The position numbers and the translations under genes were made by a program. A DNA stretch of 64,000 nt from JAGMXM01 sp964458325. Lineage in GTDB: Bacteria > Verrucomicrobiota > Verrucomicrobiia > Limisphaerales > UBA1319. The notes under the pieces were generated by a model. It was not told the origin of the DNA. It made no database searches and saw only the letters and a list, made by a program, of their open reading frames with translations. The stretch covers positions 30,761 to 94,760 of the forward strand of contig CAYWIM010000003.1 of assembly GCA_964458325.1 (NCBI GenBank). Reading direction: 5' to 3'. Positions 36,118 to 45,161 of the stretch are shown here, in pieces; the stretch's first letter is position 1; the number at the start of each line of letters is the position of its first letter.

Positions 36118-37683
36118 ATGAACCGTGACATTTTTCTGCAACGACTCCGCGACCGCCGGGAACCGTGGGACATCGCCGTGGTCGGAGGGGGCGCGACCGG
36201 GATCGGGATCGCGGTCGACGCCGCGTCGCGCGGCTACAGCGTCGTCCTGCTCGAACAGAGCGATTTCGGAAAGGGAACCTCCAGCCGCTCGACCAAGCTC
36301 GTCCATGGCGGCGTCCGCTATCTGCAGCAGGGTAACATCTCGCTGGTGATGGAAGCGCTGAAGGAGCGCGGCCTGCTGCTCCAAAATGCCCCGCACCTGG
36401 TCCACGATCTGCCCTTCGTGGTGCCCAACTACCAGTGGTGGGAAGCCCCGTTCTACGGTATCGGCCTCAAGGTCTACGACATGCTGGCCGGCAAATACGG
36501 CTTCGGCCGCTCGAAGCTGCTCTCCGCTAGCGATGTCCTCGAGCGCATTCCGACCCTCGAACGCGAAGGCCTTCGCGGCGGCGTGCTCTACCACGACGGC
36601 CAGTTCGACGACAGCCGCCTCCTCGTCAACCTGGCTCAGACCGCCGCCGAGCAAGGCGCCTGCCTGCTCAACCACACCCGCTGCACCGGGCTGGTCAAGG
36701 ACGCCGACGGCTACGTCAATGGCCTGACGTTCCGCGACAACGAATCCGCCCAGGACGGCGCCTTGTCCGCCCGCTGCGTCATCAACGCAACCGGCCCTTT
36801 CTGCGACGATCTCCGGCAGAAAGACGAGCCGGGCGCGCCCGCCATGATCGCCCCCAGCCAGGGCGTCCACATCGTCTTGCCCCGCCAGTTCCTGCCCCGC
36901 GCCACCGCCATCATGGTGCCGCACACCCGCGATGGACGGGTCATGTTCGCCATCCCTTGGAACGGCCACGTGGTCGTCGGCACCACCGATACCCCCATCA
37001 CCACGATCAGCCTCGAGCCCAAGCCGATGGATCAGGAAATCGATTTCATCCTGGAAACCGCCGGCGGCTACCTCGCCCAACGCCCATCCCGGGCCGACAT
37101 CCTCAGCGTGTTCGCCGGCATCCGCCCGCTGATGAAATCCGGCGACGCCAGCAACACGGCCGTCCTGTCCCGCGACCACGCCATTCAGATCTCGAAGTCG
37201 GGCTTGCTGACGATCACCGGCGGCAAATGGACCACCTACCGAAAAATGGCCGAGGATTGCGTCGACCACGCGATCGTGCTGGCGCGGCTCACCGAACGCC
37301 CCTGCGTCACCCGGGACCTCCATGTGCATGGTTTCCACCGCCAGGCATCCCAGTTCGGGACCCTCGCCTGCTATGGCTCCGATGCGATCGGCATCGATGG
37401 CCTGATCCGCACCCAGCCCGGCCTGGCCCGCCCCTTGCACGACTCCCTGCCGATCTGCGGCGCGCAGGTCGTCTGGGCCGCCCGCCACGAGATGGCCCGC
37501 ACCCTTGACGATGTCCTGGCCCGGCGCACCCGCGCCCTTTACTTGAACGCCAAGGCTGCCATCGCCATGGCGCCCGCAGTCGCCGCCCTGCTCGCCGCCG
37601 AGCTCGAGCGTGACGAGGCCTGGCGCAACCGCCAGCTCGCCGACTTCCAGGAAATTGCAGCCGGTTTTGTTGTCCGTGTTTAA
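36118..37683 (+). CDS. glpD: Aerobic glycerol-3-phosphate dehydrogenase (FAD)
   Basis: 521 residues. The FAD-binding Rossmann motif is IAVVGGGATGIGIAVDAASRG (20-40), then SDFGKGTSSRSTKLVHGGVRYLQQGN and HDLPFVVPNY, hallmarks of GlpD/GlpA. GTTDTP and VFAGIRPL (substrate side) and ISKSGLLTITGGKWTTYRKMAED complete the family set. It oxidises glycerol 3-phosphate to dihydroxyacetone phosphate and passes electrons to quinone at the membrane. It has no signal peptide. It is 152 bp from the sulfur module and seems independent; no glycerol kinase or uptake gene is nearby. Confidence 0.94.
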   Translation: MNRDIFLQRLRDRREPWDIAVVGGGATGIGIAVDAASRGYSVVLLEQSDFGKGTSSRSTKLVHGGVRYLQQGNISLVMEALKERGLLLQNAPHLVHDLPFVVPNYQWWEAPFYGIGLKVYDMLAGKYGFGRSKLLSASDVLERIPTLEREGLRGGVLYHDGQFDDSRLLVNLAQTAAEQGACLLNHTRCTGLVKDADGYVNGLTFRDNESAQDGALSARCVINATGPFCDDLRQKDEPGAPAMIAPSQGVHIVLPRQFLPRATAIMVPHTRDGRVMFAIPWNGHVVVGTTDTPITTISLEPKPMDQEIDFILETAGGYLAQRPSRADILSVFAGIRPLMKSGDASNTAVLSRDHAIQISKSGLLTITGGKWTTYRKMAEDCVDHAIVLARLTERPCVTRDLHVHGFHRQASQFGTLACYGSDAIGIDGLIRTQPGLARPLHDSLPICGAQVVWAARHEMARTLDDVLARRTRALYLNAKAAIAMAPAVAALLAAELERDEAWRNRQLADFQEIAAGFVVRV

Positions 37684-37700
37684 TCCCCACGCGAGCCGCC

Positions 37701-38285
37701 ATGAATATATGCGGGCATCGGCGCGGTTTCCCCCGAGTGCCGCCGATTTGCGCAGGCAGCATGGTGCTGAGCGGCTTCCGGCCAGGGTTCGTGTTCTGCG
37801 TCTCGGTCCGCGCGAGCGAGGGGATCCAGGCTCCTGAATCCACGGTCCAACAATGTGCCCAGAGCCAGACGGTCCTGGCCATTCTCGCGGCGCTGGCGCT
37901 GGCCCTGTTGTTGTTCCTTCTCCTCAAGACCGTGTTTCACTCGATGACCGTGATCCTGGCGCTGGGCTTGGCCCTCTTGACCGCCTGGGTTGTCCATCCG
38001 CTCCTCACTCCGCATATCGAGCAATGGATGCTTCAGGCCTCGGAATCCAACGCCCGCTCCCCATCCGCTGCCACCAACGATCTTGTTCTCGAAACCACCG
38101 CCGCCACCAACCCGCCCGCAGCAGATCTCGTGCAGAGCCTCGAAACCCGGATCGTCGAGGTCCTCCGCCGTCAACCCGACCCCCGCGTGGTCTCATTCGC
38201 CGCCAGCTTCATCGTCCTCTTCCTCCTCTATTCGATCCCGATCGGAGCCGCCGTCCGCTGGCTTCGGCCTCAACCCGCGCGCTAG
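37701..38285 (+). CDS. Hypothetical membrane protein
   Basis: 194 residues with about three membrane spans: QTVLAILAALALALLLFLLL (about 56-76), SMTVILALGLALLTAWVVHPLL (about 81-102) and FIVLFLLYSIPIGAAVRWL (about 168-188). The linker between is rich in Ala, Ser, Asn and Pro. I do not recognise a family. It lies 17 bp after glpD and 18 bp before the nucleotidyltransferase-like gene, all plus strand, so it may be co-transcribed. The start is uncertain because the first 50 residues look unusual; the ATG at 37761 (MVLSG) is an alternative. Confidence 0.55.
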   Translation: MNICGHRRGFPRVPPICAGSMVLSGFRPGFVFCVSVRASEGIQAPESTVQQCAQSQTVLAILAALALALLLFLLLKTVFHSMTVILALGLALLTAWVVHPLLTPHIEQWMLQASESNARSPSAATNDLVLETTAATNPPAADLVQSLETRIVEVLRRQPDPRVVSFAASFIVLFLLYSIPIGAAVRWLRPQPAR

Positions 38286-38303
38286 CCAGGCACGCACGCT
38301 TTC

Positions 38304-39122
38304 ATGCACACGCCCGTTGTGGTCACCGGTGGATTCGACGATATCCGCTCCGCCCATCTCCGCTTCCTCGAGGAATCGGCACGGCTGGGCGAGGTTACAG
38401 TCTGGCTTTGGCCCGACGAATCCCTGCGGTCGCTCACGGGCCGCCCCCCCCGGTTCCCGCTCGCCGAACGCTTCTATTTCCTCGAAGCGATCCGCTGGGT
38501 CGCCCGCGTCCGGATCGTTCCCCACCCCTTCGATCCGAATGCCTTGCCCTTGACGGACCGATCTCGGCCCACATTCTGGGTCGATGGCGAGCACGGCGCC
38601 AACCCTGCTCGCGCACTCTTTTGTCGCCAGCATGGGATCCAATACCGCGTCCTCTCGGACGCCCGGATCGCTGGATTCCCAGCCCCGGCGCCCCCCCCGC
38701 CAACCCCCGGAGGCAAGAAGGTCATCGTGACCGGCTGCTACGATTGGGTCCACTCCGGCCATGTGCGGTTCTTCGAGGAAGCCAGCGCGTTCGGCGATCT
38801 CCATGTGGTGGTGGGCAACGACGCCAACATCCGGCAGCTCAAAGGCGATGGACACCCCCTCCTCCCCCAGGACGAACGCCGCTACCTGGTCGGCGCCATC
38901 CGTTGCGTCCACCAGGCGCTCATCGCCTCCGGCTCCGGCTGGCTCGATGCAGACGCCGAAATCCAGCGGATCCAGCCTGACATCTACGCCGTCAACGAGG
39001 ACGGCGACCGGGGCGGCAAACGCGATTACTGCCAGCGCTTGGGCATCGAATACAGGGTCCTCAAACGCACGCCCGCCCCCGGCCTGCCCCGGCGATCCAG
39101 CACCGATCTCCGCGGATTCTGA
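38304..39122 (+). CDS. Tandem cytidylyltransferase-like protein, first copy degenerate
   Basis: 272 residues made of two HIGH-superfamily nucleotidyltransferase domains. The second (about 137-260) is intact: VIVTGCYDWVHSGHVRFFEE with the HSGH motif, VVVGNDANIRQLKGDGHPLLPQDERRY and YAVNEDGDRGGKRDYC, as in glycerol-3-phosphate cytidylyltransferases and RfaE-like proteins. The first (about 5-110) keeps the same plan, VVVTGGFDDIRSAHLRFLEE, but its HxGH position reads RSAH, so catalysis is unlikely there. A Pro-rich linker (PAPAPPPPTPGG) joins them. It would activate a phosphorylated alcohol with CTP or ATP; the substrate is unknown. It is cytoplasmic. Confidence 0.78.
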   Translation: MHTPVVVTGGFDDIRSAHLRFLEESARLGEVTVWLWPDESLRSLTGRPPRFPLAERFYFLEAIRWVARVRIVPHPFDPNALPLTDRSRPTFWVDGEHGANPARALFCRQHGIQYRVLSDARIAGFPAPAPPPPTPGGKKVIVTGCYDWVHSGHVRFFEEASAFGDLHVVVGNDANIRQLKGDGHPLLPQDERRYLVGAIRCVHQALIASGSGWLDADAEIQRIQPDIYAVNEDGDRGGKRDYCQRLGIEYRVLKRTPAPGLPRRSSTDLRGF

Positions 39123-39161
39123 ATCCTTGGAAGGCACCGTGCCGGTCATCCCTGGCTCGCT

Positions 39162-40484
39162 TCAGATCATCTGGGTGAACCCTGGTTTGGGCACCGGGTA
39201 GCTCCCGTCGGGCCCGGGCCGCGTCGGCGGTTCCATGTCATCGCGGCATTCCTCCGGCTTGGGCGGATAATAAAAACTCGACTCCATCGCCTGATCCCAG
39301 GTCACCGCCTTGCCGGTGTAACACGAGATCTGCCCCATCACGCCGATCATCGTGCTTCGCGCCATGTAATCCCCGTTGTTGATCGGCTGGCCCGACCGGA
39401 TGGCCGCGAACAGCAGGTCGTGCTCCCGCTGATACGGATCGCACTTGCCTTCCCAACGCCAGTTCGTTTCGCCCGTGATCCGGCAGTTCATCAAGGACGC
39501 CCTACCCTTGGTGCCAATGACCACGCTCGAGTTCTCGTCGTGGCATCCCGGCGTGGTCCGGCAAAAGGCATAGAGCGGCGTGCCATTGGCAAATTGATAC
39601 ACGACCGCATGATGGTCGAATACATCGCCGTACTCGGCCTCCACCATCGACGATCGCCCCCCCAGGCCATGACACCGGACCGGCGCCGCGTTGTTCATCA
39701 CCCAGCTCACCCGGTCCAGATTGTGCACCAGGGTCTGGGGCACGTCGTCTCCCGACAGCCACCGAAACCGATATTGGACGCTGACCTGCCATTGAAGCTC
39801 CGTGTGCCCCGGCGCGCGCAACCCCAGCCCGTAGGGCGCACGCAGCCAGTGCTCCTGCAAAGCCACGATGTCCCCGATCGCGCCGTCGTGGATCCTCTGG
39901 ATCGTCTCGATGTAACCAGTGTGGTAGCGGCTTTGCAGCCCCGATACCAAACATCGCCCCTTCTCCCGCGCCAGATCTCCCGCCTGCTGCATCAGATGGA
40001 TCCCCGCCGGATCGATCCCGTGGGGCTTCTCGACAAACACGTGCCGGCCCGCCCGGATCGCTGCCATCGCATGAAAGGGATGAAACTTCGCCGCGTTGGC
40101 GATCACCACCACGTCCGATGCTTCAATCACGTGCCGATAACCGTCAAAACCCGCGAAACAATGATCGTCGTCCACCTGGACCTGATCTCCCTTGAGCTTT
40201 TGGAGATGCTCCCGCTTGGCCTTGACCCGGTCCATGAAGAAATCGCACATCGCGACCAGCCGCACGCCGGGATCGGCCGACAAAGCCTGCGCCGCCGCCC
40301 CCGTGTTGCGCCCGCCGCATCCGATCATGCCGAGCCGGATCACGTCGCTGCCCGCAGCATGGGCGCTCCGAGCCAGCGGCAGCACCCCCACAACCGCGCT
40401 CGATGCCGCCAGCGCCGTTGTCTTCAAGAACCCCCGCCGGTTCAGCCCCGTCGAGGAAGGATCTGCATGTATGGGAGTAGACAT
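39162..40484 (-). CDS. Tat-exported Gfo/Idh/MocA family oxidoreductase
   Basis: 440 residues from the ATG at 40484. A Tat signal is present: NRRGFLKTTALAASSAVVGVLPLARSAHA. The Rossmann domain starts IRLGMIGCGGRNTGAA; HVFVEKPHGIDP is the EKP motif with the catalytic-region Lys. The C-terminal domain (EHWLRAPYGLGLRAPGH, WLSGDDVPQTLVHNLDRVSW, NGTPLYAFCRT) is the PVC type common in exported oxidoreductases of Planctomycetes and Verrucomicrobia. It probably acts on a sugar or sugar lactone with a tightly bound nicotinamide cofactor in the periplasm. D-apiose dehydrogenase belongs to this superfamily, but this copy is 19 kb from the apionate operon, exported and not specifically similar, so I do not claim that. 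Confidence 0.88.
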   Translation of the reverse strand: MSTPIHADPSSTGLNRRGFLKTTALAASSAVVGVLPLARSAHAAGSDVIRLGMIGCGGRNTGAAAQALSADPGVRLVAMCDFFMDRVKAKREHLQKLKGDQVQVDDDHCFAGFDGYRHVIEASDVVVIANAAKFHPFHAMAAIRAGRHVFVEKPHGIDPAGIHLMQQAGDLAREKGRCLVSGLQSRYHTGYIETIQRIHDGAIGDIVALQEHWLRAPYGLGLRAPGHTELQWQVSVQYRFRWLSGDDVPQTLVHNLDRVSWVMNNAAPVRCHGLGGRSSMVEAEYGDVFDHHAVVYQFANGTPLYAFCRTTPGCHDENSSVVIGTKGRASLMNCRITGETNWRWEGKCDPYQREHDLLFAAIRSGQPINNGDYMARSTMIGVMGQISCYTGKAVTWDQAMESSFYYPPKPEECRDDMEPPTRPGPDGSYPVPKPGFTQMI

Positions 40485-40569
40485 ATACGTGGATGTTGAA
40501 TTTTCGCCATGATACCCGGTCCTCTGCTCCTTGTCCATCCCGGCCGTCCGCCGCTCCGATGGTAACCGC

Positions 40570-41382
40570 TCAAGGCCGAAGCAGCCCGACGATCGTTCGG
40601 AACCGGGTCGGATTGTCGCCCGGATTGAGCGAGTTGGCGTGGTGCTCGCCCGTGTCCCACAGGGATGGGCTGAAGGCCGCCGCGGATCGGCTGAACGCCA
40701 CATGCCCATCTCCCCAGAGCGAGTTGATGCCGGTCGGGTTCTTCGCGCTGGTGTGCGGGCGGGTGGCCATCGTGTAGATCAGATCGGTGGCCATGGTCCG
40801 GAACGCGACCAGTTGAATGGTCTTCTCCGCCACCTTCCGCCACTCGATCTGCGAGGCCGGCGGGTTGGCAACATGCGGCTGGTTGGACTGCGGATAATAC
40901 ATGTAGTTGCCGCGAACGCGCCCGCCCGACACCATCGGCCAGGGCGCCGTCCGGCTTTCGTAATACTTCATCTCCACCTTGATAGGGATGCTGTCCGCAT
41001 GGCGCAGGCCCGGATCGTAGTAGGTCTTGGGCGATACGATATACTTGCCGGTGTAGAGATAGCCGAGGTTGTTGGGCTTGGTCAGATCCGCCCGCTGCCC
41101 ATCGGTTCCGCCGTTGTAAAGAATGTAGCCCTCCCACGGGCCCGAGCCTGGCAGCGCTTCCGGATTGAACAGCGTCGGCGGCAGCCGGTCGTTGTTATCG
41201 CTGGCATACATCATCACCGCCAAGCCCGTCTGGCGCAGGTTGTTGGTGCAGCTCGTCCGCTGCGACTTCTCCTTCGCGTTGCTCAGCGCCGGCAAAAGCA
41301 TCCCCGCCAGGATCGCGATGATCGCAATCACCACCAGAAGCTCGATCAACGTGAAACCCCGCGCCCCCTGCATTCGATCCAT
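40570..41382 (-). CDS. Type II secretion pseudopilin-like protein (prepilin-type head, DGH C-terminal type)
   Basis: 270 residues from the ATG at 41382, which has GAGGG 7 bases upstream; the longer frame begins in the repeat-free leader. The head ARGFTLIELLVVIAIIAILAGMLLPALSNAK is a type III prepilin signal plus hydrophobic helix, cut after Gly by prepilin peptidase. The rest is the PVC pseudopilin body: CTNNLRQTGLAVMMYASDNN, NYMYYPQSNQPH and the near-C-terminal NSLWGDGHVAFS, the H-x9-DG type tail. The family is greatly expanded in Verrucomicrobiota and Lentisphaerota and its job is unclear. It lies 86 bp upstream of the oxidoreductase gene. Confidence 0.88.
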   Translation of the reverse strand: MDRMQGARGFTLIELLVVIAIIAILAGMLLPALSNAKEKSQRTSCTNNLRQTGLAVMMYASDNNDRLPPTLFNPEALPGSGPWEGYILYNGGTDGQRADLTKPNNLGYLYTGKYIVSPKTYYDPGLRHADSIPIKVEMKYYESRTAPWPMVSGGRVRGNYMYYPQSNQPHVANPPASQIEWRKVAEKTIQLVAFRTMATDLIYTMATRPHTSAKNPTGINSLWGDGHVAFSRSAAAFSPSLWDTGEHHANSLNPGDNPTRFRTIVGLLRP

Positions 41383-41577
41383 CCTCGAACCCTCACCCTG
41401 AATTGGGAAGCGGGGATGACAAACCCCGGGACGGTACAATGCAGCTTTCATCGACCATCATCTTACCCTCTTTGGATCCCATGAAAAGCCAATAGTGCAG
41501 CCATCGGATCACACGGGCGTAAGACGAAAATCTTCGAGATTCAGGCGTGGAAAGGGATGCTCATGTGACTCGCTGAC

Positions 41578-41604
41578 TATACAGAGCGTCAGAAGTCCAC
41601 AACG
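41578..41604 (-). repeat. 27-bp dispersed element (copy 2)
   Basis: Read on the minus strand it is CGTTGTGGACTTCTGA then CGCTCTGTATA, 25 of 27 identical to 31168-31194. The next bases make TATAGT. It points at the pseudopilin gene 195 bp downstream and abuts the GC-rich repeat cluster at 41605. Confidence 0.7.
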
Positions 41605-41815
41605 CCGGGCCTACACGGAGGCGGACGCAGCCGCAGGCCGCGTGCCCTCACGCGGCGGTTGATAACCTGTCTCCCAATCGCCCGGTCAAGGGACCGGGCC
41701 TACACGGAGGCGGACGCAGCCACCCCATAGCAGGCCGCGTGCCCTGCCTGCGCCGCCCCGGCAGGCAGGCCTGCCTGCGCCGCCCCGGCAGGCAGGCCTC
41801 ACGCGGCGTGACCGG
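41605..41815. repeat. GC-rich repeat cluster between pseudopilin and MATE genes
   Basis: A 28-bp unit starting CCGGGCCTACACGG lies at 41605-41632 and 41694-41721; GCAGGCCGCGTGCCCT follows at 41633-41648 and 41730-41745. A perfect 27-bp tandem pair (CTGCCTGCGCC...GGCAGGCAGGC) fills 41744-41770 and 41771-41797, and is itself palindromic. CACGCGGCG occurs at 41649 and 41799. This looks like a small REP- or MITE-like intergenic element that has partly duplicated. It fills most of the 447-bp gene-free gap together with the 27-bp element. Confidence 0.8.
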
Positions 41816-41829
41816 TCTCCAGCCCCAGG

Positions 41830-43152
41830 CTACAGGCGCTTCAGCTTCCGGTGGACCCACAAGGCCCCGATGGATCCGGCCAGGATGTCCGACACCAGCC
41901 GCCCCAGAAACACTCCCTGCACGCCGTGCAGACGGGCTCCCAGCCATGAGAGCGGGATCAGCAATAGCAGAACCCGCATCCCGTTCAAGGCAGTCGACGA
42001 CACCGGCCGGTGCAGCCCCGTCAGGATCATCGCCGAATACCGATGCATCTCCATCAATCCATATCCGAACGCAACCGTGCGGATGTAGGCCACCAGGACA
42101 TTCGCCACTCCCGCGTCCGGGCTGAACACCGCCCCGAGCCAGCGCGCGCTGGCGAAGAAAACCAGCGCCACACCAATCCCATACAGCATCGCAAACCGAT
42201 ACGCCACATCGGCCGCCTCCCGGATCCGATCCGGTCGAAGGGCCCCATAGTTCTGGCTCACGAACGGCATGATCGACATCCCCAGGGCCATCGGGATGAT
42301 AAACGCGAACATCTCGATCCGCCCCGCCACGCCGCTGGCCGCCACCGCCTCGTTCCCGAACCCGCTCAGGATCCGGGTGATCACGGTGGCCGAGATCGGC
42401 ATCAGCGACATGCTCAGGACGCCGGGGATCCCGAATCCCAGGATCCTCCGGACCGCCGCGGCCGCGTCGAGCCAGCGCCAGCCGCCAGTCATCAGGAGCC
42501 CGCCCCTCAGCAGCAGCCGGATCAGCCAGACCGTCGAAACGGAGTGCGCAAGGACCGTCGCCAGCGCCGATCCGCGCACCCCCAGCGTCGGTAATCCCAG
42601 ATGCCCGAAAATCAGGATCGGATTCAGCACCAGGTTGACGAACGCCCCCAGCATCATCAGGCGGCTGGCGCTCCTCGAGTCCCCCATCGAAATCAGTATC
42701 CCGTTGCCGACCATCGGCAGGCACATCACCGGCGCTCCCAGATACCACACCTGCATGAACTCGATCACCAGCGGCAGCGAGTGTTCGTCCGCCCCCAGCT
42801 GGCGGAATACCGGCTCGACGCTCAGATAGCCCGCAATCGCGATGACGGCCGCCGTCCCCCCAGCGAACGCCAGGCCATATGTCGCAAAATGAGCCGCACC
42901 CTCCCGGTCGTTCCGGCCCAACGCATGCGACGTCAGCGCCGTGATCCCGGACCCCAGCCCGATCGACACACACGAGAACAGCATGATCACCGGATACGCA
43001 AATCCGATCGCCGCCAGCGGATAGGTCCCCAGCCGGCCCACAAACCACGCGTCCGTCAGCCCATACGCATTGATCGCGAACGTCCCCGCCAGCATCGGCA
43101 ACGCCATCGCCACCAGGGTGCGCTTCACGCTGTTCTGGACAAGAACGCTCAC
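41830..43152 (-). CDS. MATE family multidrug/cation exporter
   Basis: 440 residues, about 12 membrane spans. It has the duplicated MATE layout: VKRTLVAMALPMLAGTFAINAYGLTDAWFVGRLG at the start and FGIPGVLSMSLMPISATVITRILSGFG in the second half, with GNGILISMGDSRSASRLMMLGAFVNLVLNPILIFG and an AHSVSTVWL core. The start is GTG at 43152, read directly within the overlap GTGA with the stop of the upstream peptidase gene. It exports drugs or metabolites against Na+ or H+. The substrate is unknown. Confidence 0.93.
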   Translation of the reverse strand: MSVLVQNSVKRTLVAMALPMLAGTFAINAYGLTDAWFVGRLGTYPLAAIGFAYPVIMLFSCVSIGLGSGITALTSHALGRNDREGAAHFATYGLAFAGGTAAVIAIAGYLSVEPVFRQLGADEHSLPLVIEFMQVWYLGAPVMCLPMVGNGILISMGDSRSASRLMMLGAFVNLVLNPILIFGHLGLPTLGVRGSALATVLAHSVSTVWLIRLLLRGGLLMTGGWRWLDAAAAVRRILGFGIPGVLSMSLMPISATVITRILSGFGNEAVAASGVAGRIEMFAFIIPMALGMSIMPFVSQNYGALRPDRIREAADVAYRFAMLYGIGVALVFFASARWLGAVFSPDAGVANVLVAYIRTVAFGYGLMEMHRYSAMILTGLHRPVSSTALNGMRVLLLLIPLSWLGARLHGVQGVFLGRLVSDILAGSIGALWVHRKLKRL

Positions 43153-44405
43153 GGCACTTCCTCGAGCAGCAGCTTCATCAGCTCCTCCGCCGCCACCTCC
43201 GAGGCCCGACGGATCAATCTCCGATCCGTGTCGTACCCATACTCGAAGGTGATCGCCGGCGCCCGAAACTGATCGTAGCCCCAGGCGCCCGACGTCGCGC
43301 TCGAAGGATTGTGCGAATCATCCCACCGGAAGTGAACCTCCCGGCAGCGCTCATGGATCGCCGACCGCCAGCGGCGAGCAAGATCCGCCGGATAGGTCGG
43401 ACGCCCGACGGGCTGCGCGTAAAAGACGTTCGTGTGCGTGGAGTGAAAATCGATTAGCGCAAACGCGCGCGCGCCCGGCTCGCGCGTCAGGGCCAGAAAC
43501 GAATCCCGCATCGCCCGCGTCTCGGGCTGCGCGAACCGCCGCCAGTCGCGGTTCAGGTCGACGGCGCCCAGGTTGCTGCGCCAATGCCCGTGCTCGACCC
43601 CGTCGGGATTGGCCAGCGGCACCACCACGGTCCGAAACTGCCGGCGGAACTCCCGCGCCAGCCTCGATCGGCCCGCCAGCGTGTCCACAAATCTCATCAG
43701 GCCCAGCGTGCCCGTGACTTCCGGCGGATGCTGCCGGCCGATCACGAACACGTAATTCAGATTCGTGGTCTGCGACAGAACCAGCTGGCGGATCGGCCGG
43801 CCCTCGATCGAATGGCCAATCACGCTCTCCCGAGCAAACCGCAGGCCCGCCTTCCCCTCCATCCACGCGCCCAATTGCTTCAGCCCGATCATCTCCTGCG
43901 CCGCCACCCACAGCCGCCTCGGCCCCACATCCAATCGTGCCACCGCCGTCCGCGACGAACGCTCCACCGCATAGTCCGAATCCTCAATCAGCTCCCACCG
44001 AACGCCATCCCGGCTCAGCCACGGACGCGTGCGCGGCTGCGCATAGGTGTAGACGAACCGCACGGTGATGCTCTTCCTTCGGTCCGACCACACCTGGAAC
44101 GAATACCACGGGCTCTCGTTGATCGGCTGGTTCTCGGGCGAGATCACCGCCCGGAACTCGTTCTCGCCAGCCTGCTCGCAGCCATTGAGCCGCGCTCCGG
44201 AAAACTGGCTGCTGAAATGCACTCCGGCATCGGGAAAATCCCAGGTCCGGCGGTTCTGCAGCTCGACCTCGATCCGGCCCGGAGCAGCCAGCGGCCACCC
44301 AAGGCCGGCCATAAACAACAGCGCCAGCACCCTGGACCCCCGCGCCCACATCGGCGCCCCCGAACGCATCGGTGATCGAATCCATGCAATCGATTGTTCC
44401 CGCAT
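43149..44405 (-). CDS. Exported M14-family zinc carboxypeptidase (Nna1/AGBL-like)
   Basis: 418 residues from the ATG at 44405 (the TTG three codons upstream is less likely). A signal peptide ends about residue 40 (LLFMAGLGWPLAAPG). The N-terminal beta domain (WDFPDAGVHFSSQFSGARLNGC, NESPWYSFQVWS) is that of cytosolic-carboxypeptidase-like enzymes. Zinc ligands are in GRQHPPEVTG (HxxE) and DFHSTH; PLANPDGVEHGHWRSNLGAVDLNRDW is the M14 substrate block and ITFEYGYDT holds the catalytic Glu. Such bacterial enzymes remove C-terminal or side-chain Glu residues; the substrate here is unknown. It overlaps the MATE gene by 4 bp. Confidence 0.9.
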   Translation of the reverse strand: MREQSIAWIRSPMRSGAPMWARGSRVLALLFMAGLGWPLAAPGRIEVELQNRRTWDFPDAGVHFSSQFSGARLNGCEQAGENEFRAVISPENQPINESPWYSFQVWSDRRKSITVRFVYTYAQPRTRPWLSRDGVRWELIEDSDYAVERSSRTAVARLDVGPRRLWVAAQEMIGLKQLGAWMEGKAGLRFARESVIGHSIEGRPIRQLVLSQTTNLNYVFVIGRQHPPEVTGTLGLMRFVDTLAGRSRLAREFRRQFRTVVVPLANPDGVEHGHWRSNLGAVDLNRDWRRFAQPETRAMRDSFLALTREPGARAFALIDFHSTHTNVFYAQPVGRPTYPADLARRWRSAIHERCREVHFRWDDSHNPSSATSGAWGYDQFRAPAITFEYGYDTDRRLIRRASEVAAEELMKLLLEEVP

Positions 44406-44927
44406 GAGCGCCAAGTCATACCCGAGCGCCGCGAAAATTCAATCCGGAGCTGCAGCCGGCCTTCCTGAATCTTGCGGCGTGTCCAGCGGACTGCGCACCC
44501 CCAGCCCCGGCCGCCGCATGACATGCGTGTAGATTTGTCTCCCGCGACCACGCCCGCTGCTCCACCGACAGCGGCGCCGCTGCCAAAGCCGCCTCCCACC
44601 CGGGAAACCAGTCGGCAACCGGACCAGGCATCGACTCGGTCATGGCAGTAGAATCACAAACTCGATTTGTCCTAATACCCCAACGCCGTCCAAACATAAA
44701 CCATTGTCGTCCGAACCTGCCCTCGCCAGAAAAACGCCCGTTTATCCCTTTCAAGCCGTTCGCTTGACTTGCTCCGTTGAACCGTGAGACCCTTGCCTGG
44801 ATCGACCCCAGGCCAATTCATGTAACGCAACCGAGTTTGAGATAATAAGTACTGTTCGGCAAACGCTTCGGGCGCAGGGTCGGCAGGTTGGGATTGAGCT
44901 TTGATGGCTTGCGAGTATTCTATGCAC
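44406..44927. other. 522-bp intergenic region, left edge of the cassette array
   Basis: No open frame with coding character is seen. It holds the M14 gene's upstream region, a lone TTGACTT (44764) without matching -10, and a GTTCGGC at 44854-44860. The last has the same seven bases as the R' site of the attC at 46089, but no partner palindrome is evident, so it could be an attI-like site or a remnant. Confidence 0.5.
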
Positions 44928-45161
44928 ATGAGCATGACAGTGGAGCAGATTGTCAATGAGGCCTTGGGGCTTCCGAGTGAGGCACGCGCCCTTCTTGCAG
45001 ATCGCTTGGTAGAGAGTCTAGATCCTGCGGAGGACGGCCATATTCGGCAACTTTGGATGGCTGAGGCCATTCGACGCCGGGACGAGGTGCGGACTGGGCG
45101 GGTGCGGACGGTACCTGGGGAGGAAGGTTTGGCCCAGGTTAGGCGAGCGGTTTCTCGATGA
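44928..45161 (+). CDS. Addiction-module antitoxin component (ParD-like, PF09720 type)
   Basis: 77 residues from the ATG at 44928; other ATGs at 44922 and 44934 are possible. The pattern TVEQIVNEALGLPSEARALLADRLVESLD is the known short antitoxin family paired with ParE/RelE toxins. The stop overlaps the next frame as ATGA, the usual antitoxin-toxin arrangement. The partner toxin is broken (next entry), so the antitoxin may now be an orphan. It lies in the cassette-like region, in the same direction as the other cassette genes. Confidence 0.8.
   Translation: MSMTVEQIVNEALGLPSEARALLADRLVESLDPAEDGHIRQLWMAEAIRRRDEVRTGRVRTVPGEEGLAQVRRAVSR

Noticed and set aside
41744..41797. CRISPR-like repeat pair
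   Set aside because: The two copies are adjacent without spacers and there are only two, so it is a tandem repeat.
41648..43048. 466-residue alternative frame in the MATE gene
   Set aside because: The frame 41830-43152 has twelve hydrophobic spans and family motifs; this one is Gly/Arg-rich with no spans.
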